Assembly (NCBI GenBank): GCA_964520475.1
Contig: CAZFNS010000009.1
Span: 13,762-77,761 of the forward strand
Source of the DNA: Ruminobacter sp964520475
GTDB lineage: Bacteria > Pseudomonadota > Gammaproteobacteria > Enterobacterales > Succinivibrionaceae
Length of the DNA stretch: 64,000 bases
Reading direction: 5' to 3'
Shown here: one piece after another, positions 61,365-64,000 of the stretch
Position numbering within the stretch: the first letter of the stretch is position 1
How the letters are laid out: each line of letters opens with the position of its first letter
Notes under the pieces: generated by a model
Told to the model about the DNA's origin: nothing
Databases searched by the model: none
Seen by the model: the letters and a program-made list of their open reading frames with translations, nothing else
Translations under genes and position numbers: made by a program

Positions 61365-62168
61365 ATGCAACCGATGCTGAACATCGCCGTCAGGGCCGCG
61401 CGCGCCGCTGGCAACCTGATTTCGCTCAAATTCGAGGACCGTCAGAACTTCTCGGCCGAAGAGAAGTCGAAGAACGATTTCGTAACCAGCGTCGACCGGG
61501 AGTGCGAGCGCCTGATCGCCGAGATCCTGCTCAAGGCCTATCCCGCCCACCGCGTGCTCGGCGAGGAGTTCGGCGTTTCGGGCGACGCCGGATCCGAATT
61601 CGAATGGATCGTCGATCCCGTGGACGGAACGGCGAATTTTCTGAAAGGCATCCCCCACGTGGCCGTTTCCATAGGCCTGCGCGTCAAGGGCGTGACCGCC
61701 GCGGGCGTCGTGTTCGACCCGATCCGCAACGAGCTCTTCACGGCCGCCCGCGGCGAGGGCGCCCAGCTCAACGGCCGCCGGATCCGCGCCGGGCAGAGCC
61801 GGTCCCTGGACGGAACCGTCATCGCCACGGCCTTCCCCTTCAAGAAGCGCGAGCTGCTCCCCGCGTACATGAAGATGTTCGCGGCGGTGTTCGACCGGTG
61901 CGGCGACGTCCGCAGAGCCGGCGCCGCCAGCCTCGACCTCGCCTACGTGGCGGCGGGCCGCCTCGACGGCTACTTCGAGCTCGGCCTCAAGCCGTGGGAC
62001 TTCTGCGCGGGCGAGCTCATCTGCCGCGAGGCCGGCGCCGTCGTCACCGATTTCGCGGGCGGGAACGACATCTACGCGAGCGGCGACGTCGTATGCGGCA
62101 ACCCGCGCGTGGTGCAGGCGCTGGTGCGGGCCGTGCGCTCCGGAGCCGAACAGGCCGCCGGGAAGTAA
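61365..62168 (+). CDS. suhB: Inositol-1-monophosphatase / SuhB
   Basis: 267 residues, the same as E. coli SuhB, which dephosphorylates inositol-1-phosphate and joins the ribosomal antitermination complex. Mg-binding motifs GEEFGVSG, IVDPVDGTANF and LKPWDFCAGELICREAGA are complete. ATG at 61365 after CGGAG. It has an excellent promoter and its own terminator. Confidence 0.95.
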   Translation: MQPMLNIAVRAARAAGNLISLKFEDRQNFSAEEKSKNDFVTSVDRECERLIAEILLKAYPAHRVLGEEFGVSGDAGSEFEWIVDPVDGTANFLKGIPHVAVSIGLRVKGVTAAGVVFDPIRNELFTAARGEGAQLNGRRIRAGQSRSLDGTVIATAFPFKKRELLPAYMKMFAAVFDRCGDVRRAGAASLDLAYVAAGRLDGYFELGLKPWDFCAGELICREAGAVVTDFAGGNDIYASGDVVCGNPRVVQALVRAVRSGAEQAAGK

Positions 62169-62179
62169 AAAACAACCCC

Positions 62180-62211
62180 CGGGGCGCCCGGGACCCGGCG
62201 CCCCGTTTTTT
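62180..62211 (+). terminator. Terminator after suhB
   Basis: GGGGCGCC, eight-base loop, GGCGCCCC, G, T6. Confidence 0.85.
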
Positions 62212-62329
62212 CCGCCCCGGCCGCGGCGGAGCGGAAAAAATCCTAAAAACGCCGCGTCTTTTGAACGCCCCTCCCCCGGAAACGACGGGAGCCGGGCCGC
62301 CGGACCGTGCGGCCGGCAAGGAAACCGCC

Positions 62330-62929
62330 ATGACGAAAATCTCTCCCGCCTTCCCGAAAACGTGCGCCGTTCTCGTTCTCGTTCTCATCCTCCTCCCCGC
62401 GCTCCTGTCCGGCGGACGGGCGGAAGCCTCGCCCGGCGGGCGGGAAACCGTCTCGCTGTCCTCCGGAGCGGCGGACGACGCCCCGGCCTCGGGCCGGTTC
62501 GCCGTCGGGCGCTCCACCCGGGACGAAATCAGGGCCGAACTGGGCGAGCCGGACAATTCGACTTTCCTTTTCCTCCCGGAAACGACGGACTATCTGGAAT
62601 CCGCGTATCTGGACGAGGGTGAGGAAATCGACGACGTCGTGGATCTGAGCCGGTTCGCGCACAGCCAGGATTATTATCTGGAGGCGACGGTGACGCCGAA
62701 GCGCGGTCCGGTCCGGATAACCGGCACGTTCTATATCTACTCTCCCGAAGGCCTGCTCGTCGGAACGGATACGATCAGAGCCGACGGCAAGAGCGAGGAC
62801 GAGCTTATGGAAGCCATCCGGGGCGTCCTGTACAAGTACCTGGATCTCTACGAAAAACAGGACGCGGCCGCGGTCGAAGCGGAACTTATCCGGATCAAAG
62901 GACCGCGGAAACGGAGCGCCGGGAAGTAA
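62330..62929 (+). CDS. Exported BamE-like protein, array member 1
   Basis: 199 residues. ATG at 62330 opens a signal sequence (CAVLVLVLILLPALLSGGRAEA). It then has FAVGRSTRDEIRAELGEPDNST, the 'F..G..T..E....LG.P' strand-helix motif of BamE/SmpA-type outer-membrane lipoproteins, though no lipobox Cys is present. An acidic stretch (YLDEGEEIDDVVDLSRF) and C-terminal LYEKQDAAAVEAELIRIKG are shared with the next gene. Function unknown; BamE itself assists beta-barrel assembly. Confidence 0.65.
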   Translation: MTKISPAFPKTCAVLVLVLILLPALLSGGRAEASPGGRETVSLSSGAADDAPASGRFAVGRSTRDEIRAELGEPDNSTFLFLPETTDYLESAYLDEGEEIDDVVDLSRFAHSQDYYLEATVTPKRGPVRITGTFYIYSPEGLLVGTDTIRADGKSEDELMEAIRGVLYKYLDLYEKQDAAAVEAELIRIKGPRKRSAGK

Positions 62930-63069
62930 GCCCGCGCGGCCTTCCTTTTCTCCCGGGGGCGCCCGCCCCGCTCCGCGTTTTCCGGGGCGCCCGGGGAGTC
63001 CGCCCCGAATCACGAAAATCTCAAAGAAACGGGAGACCCGAGCCCTTTAAAAGCCCCGCGCGCTGCCGA

Positions 63070-63110
63070 AAACGGGTAAAATGTAAACCCGACGGAGCGC
63101 CGGCGTTTTT
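63070..63110 (+). promoter_or_regulatory. Duplicated promoter module, copy A
   Basis: AAACGGGTAAAATGTAAA (63070-63087) then GACGGAGCG and a T-rich end. TAAAAT (63077-63082) is a likely -10. The same module at the same internal spacing recurs at 63959. Confidence 0.6.
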
Positions 63111-63149
63111 TGCGACCGCGCCCGCGCGCCCGGCGATAAGGAGAACACA

Positions 63150-63764
63150 ATGATAAAAATCACCGCCAAGGCCCTGCTGCCCGGCCTGTTTTTTCTGCTG
63201 CTTTCCGCCGCCCCGCTCGGCGGCTGCATGGGAACTTACGTCAGCTCGGGAGAAATGGATCAATTCACTCCCGGAGTGACCACCGCGGCGGAAGTCGAGG
63301 CCGCGCTGGGCAAACCCGTGGCCACGGACGGAAGCGAAGGGGAAGGATCGGCGTTCGCGATTTGGAATTATCTGATCACCCAGCAAAGCGTCGACGAACT
63401 GGAGTCGTATCTGGACGAAGACGAGGATCTCGAGCAGCTCGTGGATTTGAGCAAATATCTGCACAAGAAGTACATGTACGTCGGCGCCGCCCTCGTTCCT
63501 TTTCCCGTCATCGTGACTTTCGCGACCGCCTCCCTGTTCGTGTTCGACCCCGACGGCATCCTCGTCCAAAAAGACCGGATCGACTGGACCGTCAACGGCA
63601 GCGACGTCTACAGCGACTCCAACAACGCCGCGTTCGAAGAGTCGGCAGCGACGGCCGCCGGACTCTCGAAAAAGTATCTGAACATGTACGAGGCGGACGA
63701 CGTCGCGAAGGTCAAGGAAGAACTGCTGAGGATAAAAGCCTCCGGGAAAAAGAAAAAGAAGTAG
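63150..63764 (+). CDS. BamE-like lipoprotein, array member 2
   Basis: 204 residues, ATG after AAGGAG. Lipobox in FFLLLSAAPLGGC. FTPGVTTAAEVEAALGKPVATDG is the BamE-like motif; SYLDEDEDLEQLVDLSKYL and the end YEADDVAKVKEELLRIKASGKKKKK match array member 1. A hydrophobic hairpin (YVGAALVPFPVIVTFATASLFVFD) lies in the middle. The lysine tail is unusual. Paralogue formed by tandem duplication. Confidence 0.7.
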   Translation: MIKITAKALLPGLFFLLLSAAPLGGCMGTYVSSGEMDQFTPGVTTAAEVEAALGKPVATDGSEGEGSAFAIWNYLITQQSVDELESYLDEDEDLEQLVDLSKYLHKKYMYVGAALVPFPVIVTFATASLFVFDPDGILVQKDRIDWTVNGSDVYSDSNNAAFEESAATAAGLSKKYLNMYEADDVAKVKEELLRIKASGKKKKK

Positions 63765-63958
63765 CCCGTCCCGAAAAACCGCCTCCCCCGGGAAAGGCCG
63801 CGCGCCCGGCGTCCGCTTTCCCGCGGGTTCCCGCCCTTTTATCGCGGAACGCAGGCGGTTTTCCCCCCGCTTCCCGCATTCCTCTCGCGCCCGCCCAAAC
63901 TGTGAAAACCGTAAAAAAAAAAATACCCTTATCGCTTAAAAACTCAGCATAAGCCCGG

Positions 63959-64000
63959 AAACGGGTAAAATGTAAAATGGACGGAGCGGCGGCGCTTTTT
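63959..64000 (+). promoter_or_regulatory. Duplicated promoter module, copy B, at window edge
   Basis: AAACGGGTAAAATGTAAA (63959-63976) and GACGGAGCG (63980-63988) repeat copy A 889 bp upstream, at the same 21-bp offset. It predicts a third array gene starting just past the window. 63765-63958 holds no gene. Confidence 0.6.

Overview
The window is high-GC DNA (roughly two thirds G+C, estimated by eye) from a gammaproteobacterium. The evidence is gamma-type RpoB/RpoC, the E. coli-like order pepN-pyrD-zapC, the fadD/rnd neighbourhood, and trmL, ygfB, suhB and MSHA-pilus-type proteins. Rubrerythrin, glycogen phosphorylase/phosphoglucomutase and meso-diaminopimelate dehydrogenase fit an anaerobic or microaerophilic host-associated relative of the Aeromonadales; that placement is inference. 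Two 100-N gaps (17045-17144, 42567-42666) show that this is a scaffolded draft assembly.

Layout. 0-9.9 kb: rpoC (cut by the window edge) and rpoB, then rnd, all on the minus strand; both RNA polymerase subunits carry extra inserts. 10-12.5 kb: an orphan MshA-like pilin and fadD. 12.6-24 kb: an accessory block of mostly exported proteins: a lytic transglycosylase, a tandem pair sharing a PLPPPE-type motif, three proteins with a related cysteine-ended domain, a Cys-nucleophile alpha/beta hydrolase, a membrane protein and an Hcp/Sel1-like repeat lipoprotein. 24.4-30.7 kb: mepA, an unknown gene, ddh, a DolP-like BON lipoprotein and a second Sel1-type lipoprotein. 31 kb: three tRNA-Pro genes. 31.6-33.2 kb: rubrerythrin and an exported helical protein.

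33.3-42.9 kb looks like a genomic island. It holds a two-gene McrBC-like system (DUF2357/PD-(D/E)XK nuclease plus a 1253-residue coiled-coil AAA+ ATPase), a perfect CRP-type palindrome before an orphan 203-residue gene, and about 2.5 kb with no convincing gene. Part of that stretch is AT-rich, and it contains an assembly gap flanked by an exact 55-bp duplication.

43-64 kb returns to core genes: zapC, pyrD, pepN, trxB, an EF-hand protein, trmL, a DedA protein, a dicarboxylate/amino-acid symporter, an MshQ-like protein, then glgP, pgm and ygfB (glycogen to glucose-1-P to glucose-6-P) and suhB. The window ends in a tandem array of BamE-like exported paralogues whose duplicated promoter recurs at the right edge, so another member probably lies just outside. 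Most genes have visible sigma70 -10 boxes and strong hairpin terminators.
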